Of a DNA stretch of 64,000 bases, positions 53,982-64,000 are shown piece by piece. Every line of letters starts with the position of its first letter. The first letter of the stretch is position 1. Source of the DNA: Aurelia coerulea. Its lineage: Eukaryota > Cnidaria > Scyphozoa > Semaeostomeae > Ulmaridae. Both the position numbers and the translations under genes were made by a program. Location: positions 10,393,501 to 10,457,500 of the forward strand of contig CM076949.1 of NCBI GenBank assembly GCA_039566865.1. Reading direction: 5' to 3'. The notes beneath the pieces are model-generated. The model worked only from the letters and a program-made list of their open reading frames with translations. It searched no databases and had not been told where the DNA came from.

Positions 53982-54110
53982 CCAGGGGCGGCTGGGAGCG
54001 GTAATAAGTTGCTATTAATCACGAGCGAAGCGAGTGATGAATGGGGGTCCGGGGGCTTGCCCCTGGAAGAATTTTCCGGGGCCACGCCCTTCAGAACGCC
54101 GGAAACGCCC
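53982..54110. mobile_element. CAGGGGCGG left end of a hAT-like element
   Basis: CAGGGGCGGCTGGGAGCGG is followed by ACGAGCGAAGCGAG, AATGGGGGTCCGGGGGCTTG and TTTTCCGGGGCCACGCCC, the word set of the hAT interiors at 49146-50558. No right end located. Confidence 0.5.
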
Positions 54111-55186
54111 ATCTTTTGCAAAAGGGATATGAATATGAAGCTAATACTGTTCCTGAATTATGATCTGTTTTAAAAACTAGCTGTTCCATGCTTGTTTCTA
54201 AAACATTCAGAAAGGTTTTTTTCGAACAAAACGAAAAGTGTTGCAATCGGTGCCTTATGAATAAGTGTGTCATGGCTATCGGCTGTAAAGGTGGCTACAT
54301 AGGGAGGGCCGTTTAGACTGCTGCGGCTTTCCGCCGCTCGGTAAAAGCCCTGCTATTCATTTCCAATTTGTAATAGCAACGCTGGCACAGCCGCCTTGCG
54401 AGCCGCCATGTAGGAGAGGGAAATAGGAGAACATATTTTCTTTGGGTAGAATCCCGAATCTTTCATCTTCTCTTCTCCGACGACTAAACATGGCCAACAG
54501 AAATATATATTTTTCTCTGAATCACCGCATGTCCACGAGAAACCTCTAAACACAGAACTTTTATTTTAAAATTAAGGCATAGGCATGGACGTCCATCGAA
54601 ACGAAGGTGTTGCTCATGAGTTGAATTTCTTCCTTACATAGACAACAGAAGTGGACAAGGGAAAAGACAGTCGAACCACCCCCATCGTACACCGCCTGAC
54701 GCAACTTGATTCATTTTATATCGTAAAAGGTCTCTACTCTCTTCTCAACGTGTATCGACTGACGATCTGTACGCGAGATCTCTTGCTATTCATTGAGAAT
54801 TTAATAGCAAGGCTGTCAGATTTGCATATGTTACAACAGCCCGTTGCGTCACACACAAAGGAACTATGATGCGACTTCCAATTGTGAATTCTTCTCGTTC
54901 GTTTGCTATTCAAACGGGCTAAGTAATAGCATGGCCATCGGTGGCCACAGCGTGGGTTCCAATGAAGATTGGCTATTGTCTGACTCAGAAAAGTATGCAA
55001 GCGGCATCCTTTAAGCGGATTAAGTGGTGCAATCACAATCTATATACATACTAGGCTTGCCGGTCGGCGCCTGCGGCGCCGACCTGACCCGCCGTCGTAC
55101 TGAGTGATTGCTTGGGAAAGAATTTGTTGCCTCTTGACGTTGTTTTCTGTTATCACTTTATGTGACAAAAATTTCGGCATAGGTTA
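54111..55186. other. No gene; one strong small hairpin
   Basis: A perfect hairpin GGTCGGCGCC-TGC-GGCGCCGACC lies at about 55054-55076. Three TTGCTATTCA...AATAGCA words (about 54350, 54785 and 54905) hint at a diverged repeat of about 120-430 bp spacing. No ORF with a domain. Confidence 0.5.
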
Positions 55187-55469
55187 ATTCTACATTCTAC
55201 AAAGCTGCTGTTCATAGTTGCGCAAAGGAACATTTAACAAAATGAGTGTTTAACCCCAGGGCCGTCGAGAGAGAGGACGCCCCCCTATGCACTGGCAAGG
55301 CACTGCTTTTAGATTTTTTTTAGAATCTCTGGGCCCGCAGGCCTGAAAACGTTTCTGAAAGAAAACTACAACAAAGAAAAAGACATACCTTATTTCTTGC
55401 TGGCCCACAGAGGCCCCAGGCCCCCTGGTAACTACCCTGGCTACTCCCCTCTCTGTTCTGAATATCTCG

Positions 55470-56275
55470 CTACTATACAGATGATGCCTCACCACACACA
55501 TCATGGTATCCTCCCACTGAACTCCAGAAGCCTCCCCACTGTACTGAACACCCCCGTCCCCTAACTGCACTGAAGGTATCCCCCCCACTGAACTCCGGAT
55601 GCCTCCCCACTATACTGAATTTCCCCACTGTACTCAAACATACCTCCCCACTGTACTGAACATCCCCAACTGTACTGCACGACTCCCGGTGGGTGCAAAA
55701 TTCAACTGTAAAAGGTCTTCCACGCTCGTCCATACCATTCCATTGGATGCCCTTTTATAGCTCAATTGACTCTGTATGTTACGATTATTGTGGTAAATGT
55801 TTCCCGGTTTATGGGGTCATATTTTAAAATTTTGCCCTGGTTACGGGTACTAATAAGACATTGCTTTTAGATTTTTGTTAGAATCTCAGTGGGCCTGCAG
55901 GCCTGAAAACGTTCCTGAAAGAAAACTACAACAAAGAAAAATACATACCTTATTTCTTGCTGGCCCACAGAGGCCCCGGGCCCCCTGCTAACTACCCTGG
56001 CTACCCCCCTCTCTGTTCTGAATATCCCCCTGCTATACTGATGATGCCTCACCACACACCACACACATCATGATATCCCCCAACTGTACTCCAGATGCCT
56101 CCCCACTTTACTGAACACCCCCGTCCCCCACTGCACTCAAGGTATCCCCCACTGAACTCCGGATGCCTCCCCACTATACTGAATTACCCCACTGCACTCA
56201 AACATACCTCCCCACTGTACTGAACATCCCCAACTGTACTGCACACTCCCGGTGGGTGCAATTCAACAGTAAAAG
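55470..56275. repeat. CCCCACTGTACT minisatellite, left arm
   Basis: Irregular 12-20-bp units such as CCCCACTGTACTGAACA and GAACTCCGGATGCC, in two blocks (55490-55690 and 56055-56260). A duplicated segment (GACTCTGTATGTTACG to GGGTACTAATAAGAC) lies between them. Confidence 0.75.
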
Positions 56276-56791
56276 GTACATCACGCTCGTCCGTACCATT
56301 CCATAGGATACCCTGTTCTCTGACATTCTAGTTGATGAAAAAACCCCTTATCACGGAAAATTTTGAAGGTAACCCCCCTTTAAAGGAGTATCACTGAGCC
56401 CTAAAGTAATCTGTACAGTACCAACACTGTTTCTAAGAGAAAAGGTTTGGGATTTTGGCACTTTATTACGATTCACTTATACTGATATCTCTTCTCTTTG
56501 TTGGAAAACAGTAGAATTCCATAAAACTTGGGGTATGAAACTTGGGCCAGGTGAATTTTGACTTTTATTTTAGGGCCCCGAGTCCACCAGCCAGCATTTC
56601 ACTGTTTTTGGGTTGGAATATTTTCTGAAAAAGAATACCCCGTTTTTCCTAAGATTCTACAAAAAACTTTCATAAAAAGGAATATAGCTCTTTAAATTCT
56701 CAATTTACTCTGTATGTTACGATTATTGTGGTAGATTTTTCCCGGTTTATGGGGTCATATTTTAAAATGTTGCCCTGGTTACGGGTCCTAA

Positions 56792-58355
56792 CAGTAGCGG
56801 ACTGGCCCACCGGCCCACCGGCCCGTGGCTGGTGGGCCCCCCTCAAAATCTTGCAAAAAGGGCCCCTTTTTGCTGGAAAAGGGCCCTTTTGCGAAATTAG
56901 GAAGTTCTTTAGTAGATCTGCATTCTTGAATAATGGACATCTCACTTCACATTTGAATCCTACCATGTCAGTGAACTTGTTCAAAGAAATGAATACAGTC
57001 GAGAGTGAAGATACGGTAAAGGCCCCGTCCACTTCTGTCAACAGATGCTTCTTGGGATTCTTTCAAAGAAAATAGTTGAGTTTTGGTAGTGTAGGGTAAG
57101 ACTCTCTCAAAAATGCCAGAAAATGACTGGGAGAATCGTTCTAAGCCAAAATAAGGCTGTCAGTTTCAAAAATTTTCCCGGAAAAACTTTGTCAAGGCCT
57201 CCACTTTGGGGGCACGCACAAATTGGATTGCTGCAGCAATGTAAAATCTTTTGCGCGAAAATGTTTATAAGAGTGTTGATTGATAGAAAACTGCTAAAAT
57301 AATTTTGAAAATTTCAGCCACAGAACAGATATTTATTCACAAAATTGCCTTGTGGATGCTAATTCATAAAACTGCTGTTACACTTGATAAAAACTTAATT
57401 TAAAGAACGACTGTTGACCAGCATGCATTGCGCGTTGCCGTTGCGAAGTGAACCACAGCTAGATAATTTCGTATATGATAAAATTAAGTCCGTTTTAAAT
57501 CCTCCAAACATGGGATCTAAGCCAAAGTTGAGGGAGTGTCCTAAGAGATTTTCCTGGAGACTTTGCCCCCAGACACCTCATTTTGATACTCCATCAGTCA
57601 GTGGCGTGGCCAACGGGGGTATGGGGGGCAATTTCCCCCCTTCCCACTTTTGTCGAAAGATGGTCCTCGAGATTCCTCTAAAACCGAGGAGAAAATGACT
57701 GGGTATAGGTTGGGTAAGAATTTTCCGAGAAATGTGAAATCTTCCATTTTAGCACTGGCAAGCATGATATTGCGACATGCATTCTAAGCCAAAGTAAAGG
57801 ATCTTTCTTCAAAAATTTTCCTTGTGCTCTGATTCATAGATAACTGTCACAAAACGATCAAGGTTTCCTTGTAGCTAATGGCAAGCATGATATTGGGAAA
57901 TGCATTCTAAGCCAAAGTAAAGGGCGTGACCCCAAAAATTTTCCTGGAGGCTTCGCCCCCAGACCCCCTCTTTTAGATTCCCCCCACTTCATTTACCCTC
58001 GCCACGCCGCTGCCATCAGTAAATTTTCCCTGGCCACACTGCTGGGGGAGGGTCGAGAAAGGGTTGCTCAACAGTTTGTGAAACGAAAACATTATAGATC
58101 ATCTGGCCCACAATACTCTCAAAAGGTCAGAGTTACTTTTATAAAATAGAGACTACGTAAAGGTTTTAATCATGCCATGATAAGGTATAAGCCTCATTTT
58201 CAAAGAAAGTGAGTTTAGCTTTGCTATTGGTAAGAAATCGAGGAATTGCGACGAATTTTGTGCATGACCACACCCTCATGATGTAGGCCACACCCACTTA
58301 TGGCCCCCATAACTCATCCATGGCCGGTGCAAAAATCAGAGCCAGTCCGCCACTG
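56792..58355. mobile_element. hAT-type element in the left palindrome arm
   Basis: Starts CAGTAGCGGACTGGCCCACC and ends GCCAGTCCGCCACTG. GGTCCTAAC flanks both sides (8-9 bp, boundary ambiguous by one base). The right arm near 61700-61715 keeps the unoccupied site (GGGTCCAAACTCTGAAT on the complement). It shares ends with the element at 49146. It contains a second hAT element at 57599-58012. Confidence 0.88.
57599..58012. mobile_element. 414-bp hAT-type element nested in another hAT
   Basis: Starts CAGTGGCGTGGCCAA and ends CGCCACGCCGCTG. The perfect 8-bp duplication CCATCAGT lies at 57591-57598 and 58013-58020. The interior (TTTTGTCGAAAGATGGTCC; AGGTTGGGTAAGAATTTTCC) matches the truncated copy at 15327-15590. 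Confidence 0.92.
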
Positions 58356-61339
58356 GTCCTAACTCTGAATTCTCAAAGACACATATATACCAGACCCCCT
58401 ATAGGAGTTACCCCCTCACCCTTTGCTTTCTAGCCCTCTCATCCCAAACAGAGGCTCTGAAATCACTTTCTGGTTGTTCTTTCCAGCAATTGTTCTGGTT
58501 TGAAAAGTATTGACGTCAGATATGTGTCTGCAATGGAAGGGCAATTAGCGGTGTTGCCTTCCAATGAAGAAAGTACAAATAGAATTGTAATGTAATGTTT
58601 AATGTGTTGTTGTTTAATTTCAATGACCTCTGAAAACAGAATAGGTTGTAAACATTAGGCCTCTCAATTCAGATCACCCATCATGTTCAGCCGAGGATAG
58701 TTCGGAAGAGTGATAACACCCCTCAACTCGTTTCACGTTTTTAATCAGGCAAAGGGCGACGTGCAAGTCGCTGGTTTCTTTGTAAAACTGCCTTGTAAAA
58801 TAGCAGATAAGTCCTAGTCATTGCTCATAAAAGCATAAAAAGACAGCAGGTAAAAATAAAACTTACGGAGACTCCTAAAATGAGACTGCGGGAAATCACA
58901 AGAGTCGACAGGAGTCTGAAAAACTCCCATAGCTAAACTTTATTTCGATTTGGCCCAAGACCTGGGCCCTGTCTTCTTTGAAGGATTTTCTTCAGCTTCA
59001 ATTTCTGCACATGTGGTTTCTGTCAAAAACAGAATGCACGCATTCGTTGCCGATCCCTTACTTCCAGTTATCGTCCAATATTTCAACCATTTTACTCTTC
59101 CTTCCCTTTTCTCATTTCATGAAGGCCTATTCTTTAATAAGAGCATAAGAGACTTAGCCAATCTAGGTTTAGTGGCCATTTGCTGCCAAAAGCTGGTCGA
59201 GAGTATCGTAAATGTTAATCCTCTCAAGGAACAATTCAAGTACTATTTAATCTAAAAACTATCAACAGTTTGAAAGCAATTTTCCATATACTGCACAACA
59301 ATGTCAAAACCTTTCTGCCTGACAACTCAGATGGTAGTTGAAAACATAAAAGGGGATGTTTCTCTTGAGAGAAGGGGGAGTCCTGGGGAAAGGGCTATAA
59401 AGGCATCTAAAAATTAGAAAATGTTGCAATTGTGGCACCCTGGAGCGCCAATCTCTCTCCCAATAACTCATATATTGAGGTAGAAACTCCTTAAATGTAG
59501 CAAGGCTGCCAAAAGACAACATTTAGCAAATAAACTGGGGAAAATGGCCTTTGAAGGGTAGGAAATGTGCAATTTCCACTTGACCCCCCTCCAGCACCTA
59601 GAAAATCCCCGGACCTGAATCCCTCTCCAAATGGGTCGCAATGCATATCAAGCGAAAAGAGATCCCACTGGGATTTTTAAAAAATCAGAAAACCCCTCAA
59701 TGGGGTTTTGAAGGACACCCATTTTTTGACGTCATGAGCAGCGCGAGAACAATCGAATGACAAAGGACTTCGAGCTCAACACAAAGGGAAACAAAGGGTT
59801 TGGCAAGCCGAAAGTGGGGTGAGGAATTTGGCGAATAACCCCTCGACTAGAGTCTTAACTGGAAAAGAAGGCCGTTTTGAGGAGGAACGGAATGTTGGGC
59901 GACGTTTTCACCTGCGGTTTGACTTCGCCCATGTTGCGGTTCTGCCAATCGAACTGTCTAGACAATTGGAACGTTCGCGAGAGGGACAAAGGGAATGACG
60001 CCACATCCGACTGCAACGAATATGTATATAGAGATTCGTTGCAGTCGGATGTGGCGTCATTCCCTTTGTCCCTCTCGCGAACGTTCTCATTGTCTAGACA
60101 GTTCGATTGGCAGAACGGCAACATGGTCGAAGTCAAACCGCAGGTGAAAACGTCGCCCAACATTCCGTTCCTCCTCAAAACGTCCTCTTTTTCCAGTCAA
60201 GACTCTGTTCGAAGGGTTATTCGCCAAATTCCTCACCCCACTTTCGGCTTGCCAAGCCCTTTGTTCCCCTTTGTGTTGAGCTCGAAATCGTTTGTCATTC
60301 GATTGTTCTCGCGCAGCTCATGACGTCAAAAAATGGGTGCCCTTCAACACCCCATTGAGGGATTTTCTGATTTTTTAAAAATCCCAGGGGGATCTCTTTT
60401 CGCTTGATATGCATTGGGACCCATTTGGAGAGGGATTCAGGTCCGGGGATTTTCTAGGTGCTGAAGGGGGGTCGAGTGGAAATTGCACATTTCCTACCCT
60501 TCAAAGGCCATTTTCCCCAGTTTATTTGCTAAATGTTGTCTTTTGACAGCCTTCCTAATTTAAGGAGTTTCTACCTCAAAATGTGAGCTATTGGGAGAGG
60601 GATTGGCGCTCCAGAGTGCCACAATTGCAACATTTTCTAATTTTTAGATGCATTTTTAGCCCTTCCTCGGGGACTCTCCCCCTTCTCTCAAGAGAAACAT
60701 CCCCTTTTATGTCTTCAACTACCATCCGAGTTGTCACGCAAAAAGGTTTTGACATTGCTGTGCAACATGGAAAATTGCTTTCAAACTGTTGATAGTTTTT
60801 ACATTAAAATAGTACTTGAATTGTTCCTTGAGAGGATTAACATATACCATACTCACGACCAGCTTCTGGCAGCAAATGGCCACTAAACCTACATTGGCTA
60901 AGTCTCTTATGCTCTTATTAAAGAATAGGCCTTCATGAAATGAGAAGAGGGAAGGGAGAGTAAAATGGTGTATTGGAGGATAACTGGAAGTAAGGGATCG
61001 GCACCGAATGCGTGCATTCTGTTTTTGACAGAAACCACATGTGCAGAAATTGAAGCTGAACAAAATCCTTTAAAGAAGACAGGGGCCAAGTCTTGGGCCA
61101 ATCGAAATAAAGTTTAGCTGTGGGAGTTTTTCAGACTCCTGTCGACTCTTTGTGATTTCCTGCTCCTGCAGTCTTATTTTATGAGTCTCCGTAAGTTTTA
61201 TTTTTACCTGCCGTCTTTTTATACTTTATGAGCAATGACTTGGACTTAGATAATACCTGCTATTTTACAAGGCAGTTTTAAGAAGAAACCAGCGATTTGC
61301 ACGTCATCCTTTGCCTGATTAAAAATGTGAAACGAGTTC

Positions 61340-62310
61340 AGGGGTGTAATCACTCTTCTGAACTATCCTCAGATGAACATTATGAGTAATCTGAATTGAG
61401 AGGCCTAATGTTTACAAGCTATTTTGTTGTCAGAGGTCATTGAAATTGAACAACAGTACATTAAACATTACATTACAATTCTATTCTCACTTTCTTCATT
61501 GTCAAGGCAACACCGCTGATTGCCCTTCCATTCAAGACACATCTGACGTCAATACTTTTCAAACCAGAACAATTGCTTGAAAGAACAATCAGAAAGTGAT
61601 TTCAGAGCCTCTGTTTGGGATGAAAGGGCTAGAAAGCAGGAGGCGAGGGGTGACTCCTATAGGGGGTCTGGTATATATGTGTCTTTGAGAATTCAGAGTT
61701 TGGACCCGTAACCAGGGCAAAATTTCAAAATATGACCCCATTAATCGGGAAAAATCTACCACAATAATCGTAACAAACAGAGTAAATTGAGAATTTATAG
61801 AGCTATATTCCTTTTTATGAAAGTCTTTTGTAGAATCTTAGGAAAAACGGGGTATTTTTCTCCAGAAAATATTCCAACCCAAAAACAGTGAAAATGCTGG
61901 CTGGTGGACTCGGGGCCCTAAAATAAAAGTCAAAATTCACCTGGCCCAAGTGTCATACCCCAAGTTTTATGGAATTCTACTGTTTTCCAACAAAGAGAAG
62001 AGATATCAGTATAAGTGAATCGTAATAAAGTGCCAAAATCCCAAACCTTTTCTCTTAGAAACAGTGTTTGTACTGTACAGATTTCTTTAGGGCTCAGTGA
62101 TACTCCTTTAAAGGGGGGTTACCTTCAAAATTTTTCCATGATAAGGGGCTTTTTCATCAACTAGAATGTCAGAGAAAAGTGTATCCTATGGAATGGTATG
62201 GACGAGCGTGATGTACCTTTTACTGTTTAATTCCACCCACAGTACCGTTGGGGGTGTTCAGTACAGTGGGGGAGGCATCTGGAGTTCAGTGGGGGATACC
62301 TTGAGTGCAG
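61340..62310. repeat. Palindrome outer segment, tandem copy 1
   Basis: From GTGTAATCACTCTTC through the CAGTACAGTGGGG minisatellite. It is repeated as a block at about 62967-64000. Confidence 0.8.
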
Positions 62311-62744
62311 TTGGGGACGGGGGTGTTCAGTACAGTGGGGGGCATCTGGAGTACAGTGGGGGGATACCGTGATGTGTGTGGTGAGGCATCATCAGTATAG
62401 TAGGGGGATATTCAGAACAGAGAGGGGGTAGCCAGGGTAGTTACCAGGTGGCCCGGGGGGCCTCTGTAGGCCAGCAAGAAATAAAGTATTATTTTTTCTT
62501 TGTTGTAGTTTTCTTTCAGGAACGTTTTCAGGCCTGCAGGCCCACTGAGATTCTAAAAAATATCTAAAAGCAGTGTCTTACCAGTGCATAGGGGGGCGTA
62601 CCCCAAGGATAAAAGGGCGTGGTCCCCAGCCTCTCTCTCAACGGCCCTGGGGGTAAACACTCATGTTGTTAAATGCTCCCTTGCGCAACTATGAACAGCA
62701 GCTTTGTAGAATGTAGAATAGAATCACACGGAACGTGTATGCAG

Positions 62745-62960
62745 TACAGTGGGAGGGGGGGGGGGGGGGGGGGGTGTGCAGTACAGTGGGGGTGTGCAGT
62801 ACAGTGGGGGTGTTCAGTACAGTGGGGAGACATCTCTGAGTACGGTGGGGGGGGGGTGTTCAGTACAGTTGGGAGGCATCCTGAGTACATTGGGGGCATA
62901 CCTTGAGTACAGTGGGGGATGTTCAGTACAGTGGGGGCATATCATGATGTGTGTGGGGGT
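62745..62960. repeat. GTACAGTGGGGG minisatellite
   Basis: GCAGTACAGTGGGGGTGT-type units with a long G-tract at 62753-62773. Glycine-rich ORFs here are artefacts. Confidence 0.85.
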
Positions 62961-62966
62961 TGAAGG

Positions 62967-64000
62967 GTGTAATCACTCTTCCGAACTATCCTCGGCTGAA
63001 CATGATGAGTAATCTGAATTGAGAGGCCTAATGTTTACGAGCTATTTTGTTGTCAGAGGTCATTGAAATTGAACAACAACACATTAAACATTACATTACA
63101 ATTCTATTCTATTCTCACTTTCTTCATTGTCAAGGCAACACCGCTGATTGCCCTTCCATTCAAGACACATCTGACGTCAATACTTTTCAAACCAGAACAA
63201 TTGCTTGGAAGAACAATCAGAAAGTGATTTCAGAGCCTCTGTTTGGGATGAAAGGGCTAGAAAGCAGGGGGCGAGGGGTGACTCCTATAGGGGGTCTGGT
63301 ATATATGTGTCTTTGAGAATTCAGAGTTTGGACCCGTAACCAGGGCAAAATTTCAAAATATGACCCCATTAATCGGGAAAAATCTACCACAATAATCGTA
63401 ACAAACAGAGTAAATTGAGAATTTATAGAGCTATATTCCTTTTTATGAAATTCTTTTGTAGAATCTTAGGAAAAACGGGGTATTTTTCTCCAGAAAATAT
63501 TCCAACCCAAAAACAGTGGAAATGCTGGCTGGTGGACTCGGGGCCCTAAAATAAAAGTCAAAATTCACCTGGCCCAAGTGTCATACCCCAAGTTTTATGG
63601 AATTCTACTGTTTTCCAACAAAGAGAAGAGATATCAGTATAAGTGAATCGTAATAAAGTGCCAAAATCCAAGCCTTTCTCTTAGAAACAGTGTTTGTGCT
63701 GTACAGATTTCTTTAGGGCTCAGTGATACTCCTTTAAAGGGGGGTTACCTTCAAAATTTTCCATGATAAGGGGCTTTTTCATCAACTAGAATGTCAGAGA
63801 AAAGGGTATCCTATGGAATGGTATGGACGAGCGTGATGTACCTTTTACTGTTGAATTGCACCCACCGGGAGTGTGCAGTACAGTTGGGGATGTTCAGTAC
63901 AGTTGGGGATGTTCAGTACAATGGGGAGGTATGTTTGAGTACAGTGGGGCGAATTCAGTATAGTGGGGAGGCATCTGGAGTTCAGTGGGGGATACCTTGA
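62967..64000. repeat. Palindrome outer segment, tandem copy 2
   Basis: A near-identical duplicate of 61340-62310 (for example CTTTCTTCATTGTCAAGG, GGGGTCTGGTATATATGTG and AGTGCCAAAATCC), running to the window end. The duplication may continue beyond it. Confidence 0.85.

Larger units (their letters stand above)
55187..62718. repeat. Large palindrome with 12-nt loop
   Basis: Left arm 55187-60021 and right arm 60034-62718 are inverted copies separated by the loop 60022-60033. Near the centre they are almost identical (GAACGTTCGCGAGAGGGAC / inverse). The left arm is longer because it contains a 1.56-kb hAT element and a partial duplication (55450-55870). Outer ends match at ATTCTACATTCTACAAAGC (left) and its inverse near 62700. 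Mirror-image ORFs such as 58950-59255 / 60798-61101 and 59877-60178 on both strands result from the symmetry. No transposase or target duplication seen. Confidence 0.85.

Noticed and set aside
58950..59255. 101-codon ORF and its mirror copy at 60798-61101 as a conserved gene
   Set aside because: Conservation is explained by the palindrome. No recognised domain and the two copies differ as neutral DNA would.
55187..62718. Viral or Polinton-type element with long inverted ends
   Set aside because: No polymerase, integrase, protease or capsid-like frame. The inverted arms meet at the centre instead of enclosing genes.
62669..63012. Glycine-rich or CTVH-repeat proteins on both strands
   Set aside because: Result of the G-tract and GTACAGTGGGG minisatellite.

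Overview
This is a eukaryotic, AT-rich, almost gene-free window packed with transposable elements. It has no operons, no ribosome binding sites and no long single-copy genes. The retroelements are jockey/CR1-type LINEs that often end in a CxCxxC zinc knuckle, plus LINEs with a restriction-like endonuclease. They occur with many hAT-type CAGTGGCG elements and foldback elements. The mix suggests an invertebrate metazoan, most likely a cnidarian; this is an inference from family resemblance and was not tested.

Layout. 1-9700: two identical 204-bp repeats, a decayed fragment resembling the N-terminus of cnidarian Rep-like proteins, a roughly 200-bp tandem array split by a hAT element with a perfect 8-bp target duplication, and several small elements with exact target duplications (6449-6604, 7139-7214, 8266-9121). 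9700-12500: microsatellite, hairpin and a truncated LINE with a restriction-like endonuclease. 12550-17060: a foldback element whose arms carry minisatellites, bracketed by two copies of a small hairpin element. 17072-17260: a possible BRCT-domain exon with a strong splice donor. 18779-21075: a short reading frame interrupted by a 2.1-kb foldback element with a 9-bp duplication.

22583-44708 is one nested complex. An element of about 2.5 kb with GGCCAGGTC ends and a 10-bp duplication has grown to 22 kb by later insertions. These are a second copy of its own family (23489-37661), which itself holds a two-ORF LINE and a fragmentary LINE; a 2.3-kb element with RSS/Transib-like ends and a 5-bp duplication (38423-40767), which landed inside the target duplication of a third element (40773-42025); and a 1.85-kb foldback element with an 8-bp duplication (42069-43920).

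44709-55180 holds a damaged LINE split by a hAT element, further LINE fragments and small MITEs. 55187-62718 is a large palindrome with a 12-nt loop at 60022-60033. One arm holds a hAT element that holds another hAT element, while the other arm keeps the unoccupied site. Its outer part is duplicated in tandem up to the window end.

The only long intact reading frames are those of the LINE at 23692-33155: an ORF1 with coiled-coil and SGNH-esterase features, and an ORF2 with a truncated endonuclease and a complete reverse transcriptase. Nearly all other apparent ORFs come from tandem repeats or inverted arms. The most interesting objects are the RSS-ended element, the GGCCAGGTC foldback family, the large palindrome, and the inverted 78-bp minisatellite arrays placed between the two LINE ORFs.
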